From Niebla homalea (Eukaryota > Ascomycota > Lecanoromycetes > Lecanorales > Ramalinaceae): DNA of 64,000 nucleotides. How positions within the stretch are numbered: the first letter of the stretch is position 1; each line of letters starts with the position of its first letter. Position numbers and translations under genes: made by a program. Below are positions 9,732 to 20,352 of the stretch, piece after piece. The notes beneath the pieces were generated by a model that saw nothing but the letters and a program-made list of their open reading frames with translations, was not told the origin of the DNA and made no database searches. The stretch spans positions 384,501 to 448,500 of the forward strand of contig JAHGAU010000031.1 in assembly GCA_019925105.1 (NCBI GenBank), given 5' to 3'.

Positions 9732-12700
9732 ATGGCACCAGCAATAGCGGAGGTAAAGCTCCTTCCGCTCAGGAATTGCTTTGCGAATATCCCCCAGTCG
9801 CTTGCGAACGTGCTGAGCAATGCGAATGCAGTAAGTCTTAAGTCTGTGACATGAACTTGTTGAGAATGAGATTGACAGGCACAGGTCGTTCAAGATGTTG
9901 TTGTCGAGCTTCAATCAAAACATGTGCCAGTCCCGTCTAACCAAAACTCTTCCAAAAGTCCAACAGAGGATCAACAGCGTTCCGTCTATGTTGGATGGAC
10001 GGGCATGGCAAGCGCAACAAAGGCCCCTCCTGCTATTGAAAGAGGCGGACGAAGAAACAAAGACGATGTTGGGACTATTGAAATAGATGCTACTTTTGGG
10101 CGGATGCTAGGTTTCACCGACGGCCAAAAGGTTGGTGTGCTTGCTTCCCAATCTCCACAAATGCTGAACAAACGACCGAAGGTAAACGTGCTCTTGCACC
10201 TGGACCCTCCATTGGCGCACGCGGTCAACATAGAGCCGCTTACAGCCGCAGATTGGGAAAGTATGTCCACGTATGAGTACTTTATCGGCGAGTTTGCTTA
10301 TACTTGAACAGTCATTGAACTACACGCAAGCTTTCTCGAATCAAACCTCCTATTCCAGGTTCGCGCATTGCCAAATCCCTCATTCAGTGCCTCACCATCT
10401 GTTCGGATACAGCACACCCACCCCTTGACCATACATCTTTCTCCAACTTCAACCGCTAATGTCTCCATCACGTCTCTGACCCCACCACAAGCGTCTTCTG
10501 TACCGTTTGCGAAGATCGCGCCTGATGGCGAGGTCATTGTTGCGCCGAAAGCACGTTCACGATCAAGTTACCACGAGCCGACGACAAGCCGTAGTATTGC
10601 TAGTAGAAGGAGTGGGGGCGCGCGAAGTGCCGTAAGCACTCGACAACGGGGTAGCAAAGAGCCCGCTGCACCCCGCTCTGTCTTCCTACGACCTCTTGCA
10701 GCTGACATATGTGAGGACTTCTTCGACGACGATGATACTGTCTCGAAATATCGGGACACCTTGACTGTCTGGGTCGACCGAGATATCCTGCTTGGCAAGG
10801 CGCTGAAAGGCCTGGAGTACGTCTCCGTCTCAATTGTCAAGCCAAGTACCATTCAAGTTCCGCTCGATCCTCACCAACAACAACAATTAAAGAATTCTGA
10901 CGAGTCTGAAGCCGGCCGGCCAGCTTCAAAAGTAATTGCAAGGCTGATGAAATGGGATGATGCACCAGACATGCATCACGCGGTATTATCATCTGCCTTG
11001 TGCTCCGTACTAGGCGCTCACGGTATTGTTGGGGGAGCTGTCAAGCTCTCGGCAGCTCCTCCTAAATCACCAAAGAGCGAGATCGAGGACGTAAAGATAT
11101 TTCCCTTCTCCTATAGTGATGAAAACACTAAAGGTATGAGACTTGGCGGACGGGCAGGCGCCGATCGCTCGAACTTGTTAGGACAATTGATGTCACTTTA
11201 CCGAGCGCTTCACAACGATCATGATGCTATGCTCAACGGTCCCGTCACTAATGGGCAATTGATACCCCCCAAGGCCGAAGCAGGATGGCCAGGGGCAATC
11301 ATCAAATTCGAGACACGAGCAAAAGGAGCTCGTAGAGGGTCTATATGGTGTATCGGATCAGATATTGATAGCAATAACGCGATGCAGCAGAGCATTCCAA
11401 GCCCAATGGAATTCCAGAGGACGCCTCTAGCGATGGAAGTATCACCTGCAGTACCATCTGTCCTGGTTGGCATCGACAGCCTCATCAACCAGCTGGAAAG
11501 TAACCTCACACACACCTCATCCATACTCGTTACTGGAGGCTTGGGCTCGGGTAAAACCTCCTTGACGCAAGTGTTGGCTCAGCGCCTTCGTTCTCAGCAC
11601 CACGTATCTACCAGCACACTCTCTTGTAGCACTTTGTCGACTGAAGAGACACGTATCTCCACTGTGAAGGAAACAATCTCTCAGCTCTTCATGACGGCCG
11701 CCTGGGGTACAAAACTTGGTGGACGCGCTGTCGTCATACTTGATGATCTTGACAAGCTCTGCCCCATTGAGACTGAGTTGCAGACCGTGGATAATGGTCG
11801 TAGTCGCCAGGTTAGCGAAATACTGTGCTCGCAAGTACGGGAACATTGTGGAATCGGGTCAAATGTGGCTCTTCTGGCTACAGCGCAGAGCAAGGACTCT
11901 CTGCATGAACTTATTGTCAGCGCCAATCTGGTCAAAGACATCCTGTCCCTAAAAGCGCCTGACAAGAACGCGCGACGGAATATTTTGCAATCTCAGACAG
12001 GACGTCACCTGCCTTCGTCTCTGTCTCTCACAAAGGGTGACGGGCCGCTTGTCTCGAACGGCACTGACAGTAATGATGGTGGAAGCGATGACGAGTCTGC
12101 ATGGATGGCCGGCCCTCCACAATCTCAAGCACTTAATGATCCGGACGTCATCTCGATCGACAAGACGTTAGACCTTCTTGAGATTGCTGGCAGGACTGAT
12201 GGCTATATGCCAGGAGATTTGGGACTGCTTGTCTCACGAGCGAAGAATGAGGCTCTCATAAGAATTGTAAAAGCCTCAGATGGTGATTTTGTACCTGTCA
12301 TTCTCAACTCCCGAGACTTTGAGGCTGCCCTTCGAGGTTTCACTCCCGCCTCCCTTCGAAACGTCACACTGCAGACCTCAAAGACAACCTTTGATTCCAT
12401 CGGCGGTTTGTCCGAAACACGCAAGATTCTACTTGAGACCCTACAATACCCAACCACCTATGCTCCAATATTCGCCCAGTGCCCCCTGCGCCTTCGCTCT
12501 GGTTTATTGCTTTATGGCTACCCAGGGTGCGGCAAGACCCTCCTCGCTTCTGCCGTGGCTGGAGAATGTGGCCTCAACTTCATCAGTGTTAAGGGACCCG
12601 AGATCCTCAACAAGTATATCGGAGCAAGTGAGAAGAGCGTCCGAGACCTCTTCGAGCGAGCCGAGTCGGCTAAACCATGTGTGCTATTCTTTGATGAGTT

Positions 12701-13568
12701 TGATAGCATCGCCCCCAAACGCGGGCACGACTCGACAGGAGTAACAGATCGAGTGGTTAACCAGTTGCTAACCCAAATGGACGGCGCAGAGGGATTGAAT
12801 GGAGTGTATGTGCTTGCAGCAACGAGTCGACCAGATCTTATCGACCCCGCTTTGCTGAGGCCTGGTAGACTGGACAAGAGCTTGTTTTGTGATATTCCGC
12901 GACTCGAGGACCGTCTAGACATACTGCTGGCCTTGGCTAAGACGCTGACAATTAGCACGGAGGTACTCAGCGAGAAAAGTAGCTCGAGAAATCTTTCGGA
13001 AGTTGCGGAACGCACAGCAGGCTATTCAGGCGCGGATCTGCAAGCTGTCATATACAATGCTCACCTGGAAGCCATTCATGACGTACTCGGTGATCATGGA
13101 GCCAATGTTGAGCCTGTCAAGTCCAAGGAGAACAGACAAGATAAGAGACGCAATCGCGCGGCAAAACCTGATATTCTCCAGTTCCGCTTTGGGAAGGACG
13201 AAGAGGTGAATGGCTTGTCCAAAGGTGCTAATCGCGCAAAGCAAGCAGCCGAGTACGCAGCAATCGTCGCCAAGCTTGAGGCCATCAAATTCGCCAAGAA
13301 GAAAGACAAGCAAGCACGCCGCGGCTTGCTCAACGGCTTTGATGAAGACCGCAAAGTGAATGGTGTGGACAAAGAAGATTCACGGCAAAAAGTTGTCATT
13401 GCGTGGAAACATATCGAGGCGTCGCTGGCTTCTACCAGAAGCTCCATTAGCGTGGAGGAGAGAAGAAAGCTAGAGAAAATATATCGAGAGTTCGTTTCAG
13501 ACAGGAATGGAGAGCTGCCTGATGGGCAGGGGTCTACTGAGGTAGGAGGACGGACTAGCTTGATGTAA
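9732..13568 (+). CDS. PEX1: Peroxisomal AAA ATPase peroxin-1
   Basis: Three exons, 9732-9830, 9879-10260 and 10312-13568, give 3738 nt (1245 residues). Two small introns (48 and 51 bp) separate the first two exons from the main one. The first acceptor could also be six bases later at 9884, adding or removing two residues. Pex1 with Pex6 forms the peroxisomal AAA motor that extracts ubiquitinated Pex5 for recycling. The N-terminal part (for example VGWTGMASATKAPP and IEIDATFGRMLGFTDGQKVG) fits the Pex1 double-psi-barrel region. The first AAA domain has Walker A GGLGSGKT near residue 569 and VVILDDLDKL. The second, catalytic domain has GYPGCGKTLLASAVAGE near 896, Walker B VLFFDEFDSIAPKR, and the SRH segment RPDLIDPALLRPGRLD. 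A lysine-rich C-terminal tail follows. It is transcribed divergently from MCM7. Confidence 0.96.
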
Positions 13569-13862
13569 GTGATGTATGATGATGCATGTTCGATGAGTGA
13601 GATCTGTCTCTTCATGTCTTCATTTGTATGTATGACCCGGTGATAGCCAAGCTCCTATATGAACATCGGAGGTGAGGCGCAGCAAGCCTTAAACCCGCCA
13701 TTCTCGAGTCGCCGTCCCCCCCGAGCGACCCGTCAGACTCGTCTGCTCTATTGGCCCTGTTATAATCGCATTCTTCTTTCAAGACCCTAGCATGATCTTG
13801 GCTTCTCCCCTCCAGAAGAAGTATCACGCCAGCCCCGCCCCCTTCTCCAACCCTCCAGCAAC
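13569..13862. other. PEX1 3' region, nothing else seen
   Basis: This 294-bp stretch separates the convergent 3' ends of PEX1 and the next minus-strand gene. No other feature is supported. Confidence 0.5.
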
Positions 13863-14525
13863 TCAACCCGTCCTCCATTGTGCCGCCACGAGATGATGGG
13901 CCCCATCCCCTACCTCCCTCCCCTCCTCCTCCCCTTCCTCCCCTTCCTCCTCCTCCTCGTCCTCCTCGTCCTGCCCCTCCTCACCCCGATCTCGCTCAAC
14001 ATTCCCCCTCGCGCTCTCCCTTCCCAGCGCCGAACCCTCCTGCCTTCCCTGCTCGCGCGACTCCCTCACCAGCCGGCTCTTCTCCCCCTCCGCCGAAGCC
14101 CTCCTCAACGCTTCCGACACCCTCTGCCACACCCCCGGCTTGAACAGATCGCCGGGCCGGACGTACAGATCGCTGCCCTCGTGCGGGAAGCGTCTCGGTC
14201 GCGGCGCCGGAGCGAGTGGTCTGGGTCTGATGATGGTGTTACCACCGCTGGTGGCGGCGGTGGCGGCGGTGGCGGTGGGGAGACCACTGTTGTTGTTTTC
14301 GTTGTTCTCGGCGAGGTCATACGGCCCCACAGGTCTGTCAGGGCAACGGTTGGCACCCGGGTGGAAACCGTGGGGGTGAGGTTCCATGGTCCAATTGTTG
14401 GCAGGGCAGGTGAGACGGGCGGGGTCGAGCGGGGGGTGGTGGCGCCTGAAGACGGCGCAGCGGGCGATGCTGGTGGGGGAGGTGAAGGGGGCGGAGCAGT
14501 TGGGGCAGGTGTATTGGATGCACAT
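13863..14525 (-). CDS. Hypothetical protein with Cys-rich N-terminus and acidic tail
   Basis: This is a single-exon frame of 220 residues starting at ATG 14525. I do not recognise the family. The N-terminus, MCIQYTCPNCSAPF, has a C-x4-C-x2-C cluster with further Cys at about 23, 40 and 60, suggesting a small metal-binding region. The middle is Pro/Arg-rich with the ordered-looking SDLYVRPGDLFKPGVW. The tail is a long Glu/Asp run between residues about 180 and 205. A 280-codon frame on the opposite strand covers the same DNA but is Pro/Leu- and Gly/Val-rich low complexity, so I prefer the minus strand. The gene at 26601-27272 also starts with a short MC... Cys-rich segment followed by disorder, but I see no detailed alignment between them. 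Confidence 0.6.
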   Translation of the reverse strand: MCIQYTCPNCSAPFTSPTSIARCAVFRRHHPPLDPARLTCPANNWTMEPHPHGFHPGANRCPDRPVGPYDLAENNENNNSGLPTATAATAATSGGNTIIRPRPLAPAPRPRRFPHEGSDLYVRPGDLFKPGVWQRVSEALRRASAEGEKSRLVRESREQGRQEGSALGRESARGNVERDRGEEGQDEEDEEEEEGEEGEEEGREVGDGAHHLVAAQWRTG

Positions 14526-16368
14526 TGTTGTGTGATGTGGAGGGGCGGGTGGGATGGTGATGATGGGACTTGCTGGTGGTTCTTGTCGTTGTTTGCTTTT
14601 GCTGTGGATGTGTGTGGTTGCGTTTATGCAGCTGATCGACGTGAGAGTACTCTGTCCCTTTTGAACTTTGAGCTGGCAAACTGTGTGATCTGTATGATTC
14701 GGTGTCGGACAGCGGTCTAGATGGGTGCTGGGATCTCAGGCAGGTCCAGATTCAAGAAAAGGCAGGATGGTGATACAATCAGTGCATGACAACAGTGCCG
14801 GACCAAGCTTTTGGTCTCAGTCGTAGACTGGGTGACAAGTCATTATGGAACGGTCAGGAGTGTGGACGTTACCAGACCGGGGTTGTGTGACGTGGGTCAA
14901 TGTGCCAGGACGGAGTGAAGCGAAACGGTGAATAACGCAAAAGTGTTATGGGATTGGGTCGTATGGAGCTCCCCGCAGAAATTTGAAGGGATGGGAGCCT
15001 CCCAGACGCTCACATATCAACAAATCTCTTACGATGGCTTGAACGGGCGATCTTCACTTGGGATAATTGTCATCATGTGAAAACAGATCGAGAGTGAGAG
15101 ACCTTGGTGGATGGAAAGTCGTATGCTGGGTGCTTTGGAGTTTGATTTTAATAGACTACCAAGTATCTAGCCTTTCTTGCAACTGATCTATGAAAGACAA
15201 CGGAGACACTCCAAGATAAGCTAGCACAGCAGCATGTGATTCCACGATGTTCAAAGTAGATCACTAGACTTTCCATGGCATCGCGGCTAAGCCCGCTGTT
15301 TGTAACAAACAAATTAAGGTTTATATATTAAATTAGAGCAATGATCCGCAGTTGAGAGGTTCCAGCTGGCCGAGTGGTTAAATCCTCTCTTCGTGAACGC
15401 TATCTGGAAAAACTTCATTGCTGTTCTAGTCGCAAGGCTCGGGCATCCTTTGGGGGGAGTACAGTGGTACCGGTTTCGAGTCCGTAGGGGGGTCCTCAGC
15501 TTCGGCTGGGGGCTTAGCCCTTTTGTCATTTTGGGCCTTTGGTCGAGTGTGTTACGTTCGATTCCCTCCACGACCAGACTTTTTTTCTTTTTTTGTTACT
15601 CAGCCTTGGAGCTAGGTCTTAAAAGAGAACACAGCGGTATTCTGCTAACCCACTCAAGAACATGCAAGGCACATTTGGACCACAGAAGTGTTTACCTCAA
15701 GATGGAAAGAACTGAAGCAACATACACCTCATTCGATAACAAGTATCTCCAAATGTGTCATACTCTTGGCCTCAACGAACCGGACAGTCCAGACGCTCGA
15801 TACTATCAGCCAAGCACAATGCCGCAAATCGACCTGTATTAGAGGTAGATCTCAGTCAGATACCTCGACTACCTTATCTTTGTCTCTTGATCTACGGCTT
15901 TCAGGCGCACCTCACTCGATCAATGGCTTTTGGGAGCTGCATGCTGAAGTTGAATGAAAACGCAAGGTTCGGGGTTCATGAGGTCGACAAATTGACTAAA
16001 TAAAGGGAACAGCTTACATCTCACGTACAGGCATTGCTTACTGTGGATATGCCCAGATTTAGCCTCATCAGCAAGTCGTCGAAGGTCTATACAGTCAGCA
16101 CCTCCGCACAATCCAAGGCAACCACGTCCTTTTCCCCATGGATGCCCTTCAACTCGCAGCTTCAAGTGCCAAGATATGACCACTGATCTCTTCGAGCACC
16201 TTCCGGATTGCAATTATGGGCAGCGAGTCAGGAAGGAGCTTGCTGCACCTTGATCTTCACCTCCAATTCTTCGCTCCTTGGATCTCTACAACTGTATATT
16301 GCATGATCAAATTGAGACTCTGATTTTGGATACCATACATTTGATTCACAGCATCATTTTGCATCGTC
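14526..16368. other. Intergenic; holds a Pol III-like unit
   Basis: About 1.8 kb without a supported protein gene. Open frames at 15393-15842 and nearby have no protein-like features. The notable content is the A-box/B-box unit described separately at 15359-15597. Confidence 0.45.
15359..15597 (+). ncRNA. tRNA-like / Pol III-type unit (A box, B box, T-run), not a normal tRNA
   Basis: At about 15369 the sequence tggccgagtgg matches the Pol III A-box consensus TRGCNNAGYNGG apart from the usual one-base slack, and reads like the D-arm of a Ser/Leu tRNA. About 200 bp downstream, near 15568, cgttcgattcc is close to the B box GGTTCGANTCC and is followed by ctccacgacca and T-rich runs (ttttttt) that could terminate Pol III. 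A second B-box-like segment, ggtttcgagtcc, lies near 15470. Between them cctcagc-ttcg-gctgggg makes a 7-bp stem with a UUCG loop. I could not fold a cloverleaf: the acceptor and T stems do not pair. It may be a tRNA-derived repeat (SINE-like), a pseudogene or an unknown small RNA. Confidence 0.3.
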
Positions 16369-16800
16369 ATGAAGTGGGAGGACTTCAATTCACCATTGGG
16401 AGACCCTCCGTCTCCTCTAGACTACTCCAACACCCCTTGGGGAAATACAGAGCCTCTAAGTCCTAGTTCGATTTACCTACCTCCTCATGTCGTTCCTTCG
16501 AGCCCTAGCTCAGCCTCATCAATAGATGATACCTCCTCCATACTCGAATCGCTCCGCGAGCTCGGGAAGCTCAAGATTGATGATTTCGCCTATGAGTCCC
16601 ATGAAGATAGTTTTAGTGGCGTCCAACGGTGCCGCAAGGACATTGCAATCTTTCGTTGCGGATGTTGGAGACTTGACAGATCAAGAATGCGGATTACCCT
16701 AGAGAACGATGCTTTGAATATTACTCAGAATAGCAAATTACCTGAGTTTAGGTGCGCTAATCCAGATAACTTTGACGTCTTTAGGGGATTCAGGGAATAG
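16369..16800 (+). CDS. Probable 5' exon(s) of the long repeat-protein gene
   Basis: An ATG at 16369 opens 143 codons. The first half is Ser/Pro-rich and disordered with a helix-like SILESLRELGKLKIDDFAYE. It then has a Cys pair in IFRCGCWRLDRS. Soon after the stop, the same frame resumes at an ATG at 16819 with MECSTYDKDCGQC and HVCIQCRFQ, a second Cys cluster. Fungal hypothetical proteins often carry such split CxC...CxxC zinc-like motifs, so I infer that this ORF, the 16819-16980 stretch and the long frame after 16854 belong to one multi-exon gene. I could not fix the introns: the frame must change by an intron of length 3n+2 before 16980, and one weak option is 16939-16991. Confidence 0.4.
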   Translation: MKWEDFNSPLGDPPSPLDYSNTPWGNTEPLSPSSIYLPPHVVPSSPSSASSIDDTSSILESLRELGKLKIDDFAYESHEDSFSGVQRCRKDIAIFRCGCWRLDRSRMRITLENDALNITQNSKLPEFRCANPDNFDVFRGFRE

Positions 16801-16853
16801 TTGCGCTGACCTGACGGCATGGAATGTAGTACCTATGACAAGGACTGCGGTCA

Positions 16854-19109
16854 GTGTTTACCCCATGTTTGCATTCAGTGTCGATTCCAAGCTCATCAGC
16901 ATCACAAGGCCTCTGCGGGCTTCTTGACGCCAGAGAACGTTATTGGTCCAAGAAAAGCTCGGAAGAGGACGAGATCATAGAAAGAAGAAAGTCAGATGAT
17001 TATGGAGATCATGTCCATCTCGCGATGTGCATCGGAAAGGCTATCCCGCCATTGCCGGGACCATCGGAACTAGTGGATGCTATAACCCAGCAGGAGGTCA
17101 GGAAAGCTGTCAATCCAGAAGAGTACGCGAGGAATTCCAATGGCAAGACAACGAATTCTGCAACGTGCACGTCTCAAAGTATGAACGACCCAGGCGTACA
17201 GCAGGATTCTGTGATCGAGCGGCTGCACCACATCATGCTGTCTGATACAGGTGATGTTGTTGGCCCAGATGGACTTTTGGATGCCAAAGACGACTCTTTG
17301 ACGGAAGTCATCGTGCGAAGTCCGTGTGGCTCCGACCGCGGAGTGAGTCCTGGCTTGGCAGAAGAGCAATGCGAACCCATGAGACGGAATTTGGAGAGCC
17401 CTGTCATATCTCGATACGATTTATCTAAGCGCACAGAGGCGGACTGGGAAGACATGAGCAGCCTAGAGGAGAGGTATGTGAAGCTGGTCCCGCTTTTCGA
17501 CGATTGTAGGGCGTGTGAGGAGGAAACAAGAGAGAATACTCCTTGCCGGTCGGAGACAGGAGAGACAGATGCTCCTGACCCAGATCTTCTCGAACTGGTC
17601 GAGCAAGCAAGGGTGAAAGCCCCCTGTACGGAGGTACTAGAGCGAGGAAATGCCCCTGTGCCTGATGTAAGGTTCCACGAGTGGCTGAGGGACGACGCAC
17701 CGTACATGCAGCTCGCGGAGGAAACAAACGCCCCTCAACATGAATTAGATTCTCTTCAGCAAACGAGTGAGGAAATTTCCCGCATGCAAGTTACGGAGAG
17801 AACGAATGCTCCTCAACCTGATCCAGAAGACTTCCGGCAATCGTCACTTTCAGAAAAGGTTGAGGTCAGCCCAATAAACGCTAACTCGTCAACGTGGGAG
17901 CCCCAAGCGGAGACAAACCGGCAAACAAAGCCATCGCTAACAAGTTTTGTGGACCGAATTCACCTTCTGCAACTTCCGGCAGGAGCTTACCCACGCAAGC
18001 CTTCAACAGAAACGAAGGTGGCTGGGCAACCACAGCTACCGCCGCAACGTTTCGCACAACGAATTGACTGTCTCCAACTTCCTGATGGAGCTTACTTACA
18101 AAAGTACTCAATAAGGGCAATCAAGCCAACTCAAGTACCGATAGGGGATGCTTCGGCATCCAACATTACGCTAGCTTATCCCATCGGCTCTCATCAACAA
18201 CAGATTGCGCCAATGACTGGCGGTCAAGAGAGAGGGCGACCACAAGGTCCTCCGAACCAAAGTTCGAGGTCGCGGAACCCGGCAGGAGCTCCCAGACAGC
18301 AATTTTCGTCAGAGATAACAGAGGGGGCCGACTCACGTTTGGAGGGTCCTCCAACTCAATATTTCAGGCCATCTCATGCCTTCACAAACCCAAGGCAGCA
18401 AAGCTCATCGGAGAATTGTAGAGAAAGCGAGCAACGATCCAAAGGGCCTCCAACTCAAGACTTCATGCCATCGAATCCCACGGGGGCTCGTGGACAGCAA
18501 GATTTATCAGAGATCGGTGAGGAAATTAATCCACAATGGGAAAGTGCTCCGTCACAAAACATTAGACCACCTGGATCCACAGGCGTTCGTCGACATCAGC
18601 CTTCATCTAAGACTGCTGGGAAAGGCGAGGCACGATTGAGAGAGCCTCCAAGACAGGATTTCAGGCCACCTCACCCGGCAGGTAGACCTCAGCGAAAATT
18701 CCCGTCTCAGGATAGTGTAAAACGCAGGGATCCGCCGCTAGAACCTCCGGTACAAGCTTTCCCGCCGCCAAGGTCCCAGAGAGGTCCTCATCAGAAAAAG
18801 ACCGCAAGAGACACGGGCGGGCAAGTACAGCCACTACCATCGCCACAAGGACCTCCTACACAAGCTTTCCCGCCGCCAGGATCCAAGAAAGAATCTCGCC
18901 CGAGTGGAAACTTAGCAGCCACAGGTGGGCGATTAGTGCCATATCAGAGAGAACCTCCTAGACAGTCTTTCCCAACACCTAGGCCTCAGAAAGGTGCCGA
19001 CGTACGGGAGCCATTAGGAGAGACAAGCAAGCAAGGCAAGGCCCCACCAAAGCCTCAGCCAGGAGATCATATACAGGAGCTTGGCAGTAGGCCAAGGAAC
19101 AAGAAGTAG
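16854..19109 (+). CDS. Long modular repeat protein (three tandem-repeat classes), unknown function
   Basis: The frame is open for 751 codons to a stop at 19107-19109. It starts on a non-ATG codon, so the true start lies in an upstream exon. No known domain is seen. Three repeat classes occur. First, about 26-residue units around 17560-17860 share ETNAPQ-like cores (ETDAP, ERGNAP, EETNAP, ERTNAP). Second, two units around 17950-18100 share RI-x2-LQLP-x-GAY. Third, from 18246, at least five consecutive 33-residue units, then units of 36 and 34, and a final partial one, each start with GPPTQ/EPPRQ-like motifs (GPPNQ, GPPTQ, GPPTQ, SAPSQ, EPPRQ, EPPVQ, GPPTQ, EPPRQ). The sequence is rich in Pro, Gln, Ser and charged residues, without signal peptide or membrane segments in the visible part. 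A disordered scaffold is a guess. Confidence 0.6.
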   Translation: MFTPCLHSVSIPSSSASQGLCGLLDARERYWSKKSSEEDEIIERRKSDDYGDHVHLAMCIGKAIPPLPGPSELVDAITQQEVRKAVNPEEYARNSNGKTTNSATCTSQSMNDPGVQQDSVIERLHHIMLSDTGDVVGPDGLLDAKDDSLTEVIVRSPCGSDRGVSPGLAEEQCEPMRRNLESPVISRYDLSKRTEADWEDMSSLEERYVKLVPLFDDCRACEEETRENTPCRSETGETDAPDPDLLELVEQARVKAPCTEVLERGNAPVPDVRFHEWLRDDAPYMQLAEETNAPQHELDSLQQTSEEISRMQVTERTNAPQPDPEDFRQSSLSEKVEVSPINANSSTWEPQAETNRQTKPSLTSFVDRIHLLQLPAGAYPRKPSTETKVAGQPQLPPQRFAQRIDCLQLPDGAYLQKYSIRAIKPTQVPIGDASASNITLAYPIGSHQQQIAPMTGGQERGRPQGPPNQSSRSRNPAGAPRQQFSSEITEGADSRLEGPPTQYFRPSHAFTNPRQQSSSENCRESEQRSKGPPTQDFMPSNPTGARGQQDLSEIGEEINPQWESAPSQNIRPPGSTGVRRHQPSSKTAGKGEARLREPPRQDFRPPHPAGRPQRKFPSQDSVKRRDPPLEPPVQAFPPPRSQRGPHQKKTARDTGGQVQPLPSPQGPPTQAFPPPGSKKESRPSGNLAATGGRLVPYQREPPRQSFPTPRPQKGADVREPLGETSKQGKAPPKPQPGDHIQELGSRPRNKK

Positions 19110-19486
19110 ATCGGCAGTAAATAAACGATGAATGGGATACGTGAACGTGGAGTATTGTTCTTGCGATAGCCATTGGAAAGGCGCGTAAGCCTTTCTGGGT
19201 TAGCATAAGTTTGTTAGTGTGAGTGAGATCATGAGAATTGCTGGAGCTTGGACATCTTCACTGCACGTTCGAATGCAAATTGTCCTTGAGAAATTTCAAT
19301 CTGAGATGAAAAGCCAGCCTGCTCAGTCATGGTTTTTTGGGGAGTCCCACGAACATCAGCATGATTTACTCTGTCGCCCCTGTAAAGTGAATACAACCAG
19401 AGTAACGTTATGTTTACAAAATGGAAAACAGCGAAACGCGAGAGCTGAGGTCGAAACGGTTGTATGCATTGTGAAATGTTATGAGG
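19110..19486. other. Convergent 3' region, nothing recognised
   Basis: 377 bp between two convergent gene ends. No coding, RNA or repeat signal is seen. Confidence 0.5.
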
Positions 19487-20352
19487 TCAAGACTTTTCGC
19501 CCATTTCTATATTCCTCTTTTGACAGGCACGGTGTTTTGCCACCCTTCCCATAATCACCCGCGTCAGCCGAGATATGCTTTGGCTCTGGGCCTTTCCAAC
19601 TGACTGCTCCTTCTCTTTGACTGGCTTCTTGCCATGACCGATGTGAAGACGTTTACACTTTTGAACGCTGTGTCCAGTGAACCACCATCGCCGACAGGTC
19701 TTGGTGATCAACATTCGACCAGGCGAACTATGCACCCTGGCAGGAGACGACAGTAGCCCACTGATGATTCGCGCCGCTTTGGTAGGCGTTCCGGTGGGCT
19801 CGGTCTGGGTCTTAGATGGAGTAGCGGGGGATTGCACTGGTGCAACGTCCCTCGCACCGGACTCTTCCCCTTCTTGCGGTGACTCATGAAGAAAATCTGG
19901 CTCCGAAAAGCTAGCCTCGGGAGGTGAGTAGTCCGGTGTGTAGGATTGCACATCTTCTTGCACCGATGCCGGCTCTGGTGCAATCCTTATTCGACGGGCC
20001 TCCAAAACGGCATCCAGGCTTTGGACGGCCACACCGGGGCTGCAGTACGTCTGAGACTTTCGCGGACGCTTGGCCTCAGGCGTGGACCAGATGTCTCGCA
20101 GGGGCGTGCGCGGATAGACCGCAGCAGGTGCCAGGCCTCGGTTCAAGCAAGGGGATGACGGTGAAGCGAGACTGGCTGGGCGGCTATACCAAGAGCGTCT
20201 GGTACGGACTCTGGCGGGGGGTTGTTGCTCCTGTCGACGGTGAGTGTCCACCTTACTCAGCGTGGATGGTTTGCACCTACGTTCTGCAGCAGTTCGACGA
20301 CCTCGTTGCTCCTTTCAACGTTTGAGCGAATGCTATCTGTGCGTTCGGCCAT
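19487..20352 (-). CDS. Hypothetical Ser/Pro-rich nuclear-type protein, two exons
   Basis: Exon 1 is 20352-20281 and exon 2 is 20230-19487. The 50-bp intron has donor GTAGGT and acceptor CGACAG in phase 0, giving 271 residues. Without this join the second exon lacks an ATG. Residues 1-24 (MAERTDSIRSNVERSNEVVE and following) are a short amphipathic helix likely to form a coiled coil. The centre holds many SP/TP sites (YPRTPLRDIWSTPEAKRP, SPATPSKTQTEPTGTPTKAA), a pattern common in CDK/MAPK substrates. The C-terminal 80 residues are strongly basic with several Cys. I recognise no family. A chromatin- or mitosis-related role would be speculation. Confidence 0.65.

Noticed and set aside
13878..14720. 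Plus-strand 280-codon frame opposite the Cys-rich unknown
   Set aside because: Its product is Pro/Leu-rich then Gly/Val-rich low complexity, as expected from the antisense of the acidic and Pro-rich coding strand.
15359..15597. Standard tRNA-Ser or tRNA-Leu gene
   Set aside because: A D-arm and a T-loop-like sequence are present, but acceptor and T stems do not pair and the spacing is about 200 bp, so I kept it only as a low-confidence Pol III-like unit.
15393..15842. 149-codon plus-strand frame
   Set aside because: It overlaps the Pol III-like unit and has no protein-like features or homology I recognise.
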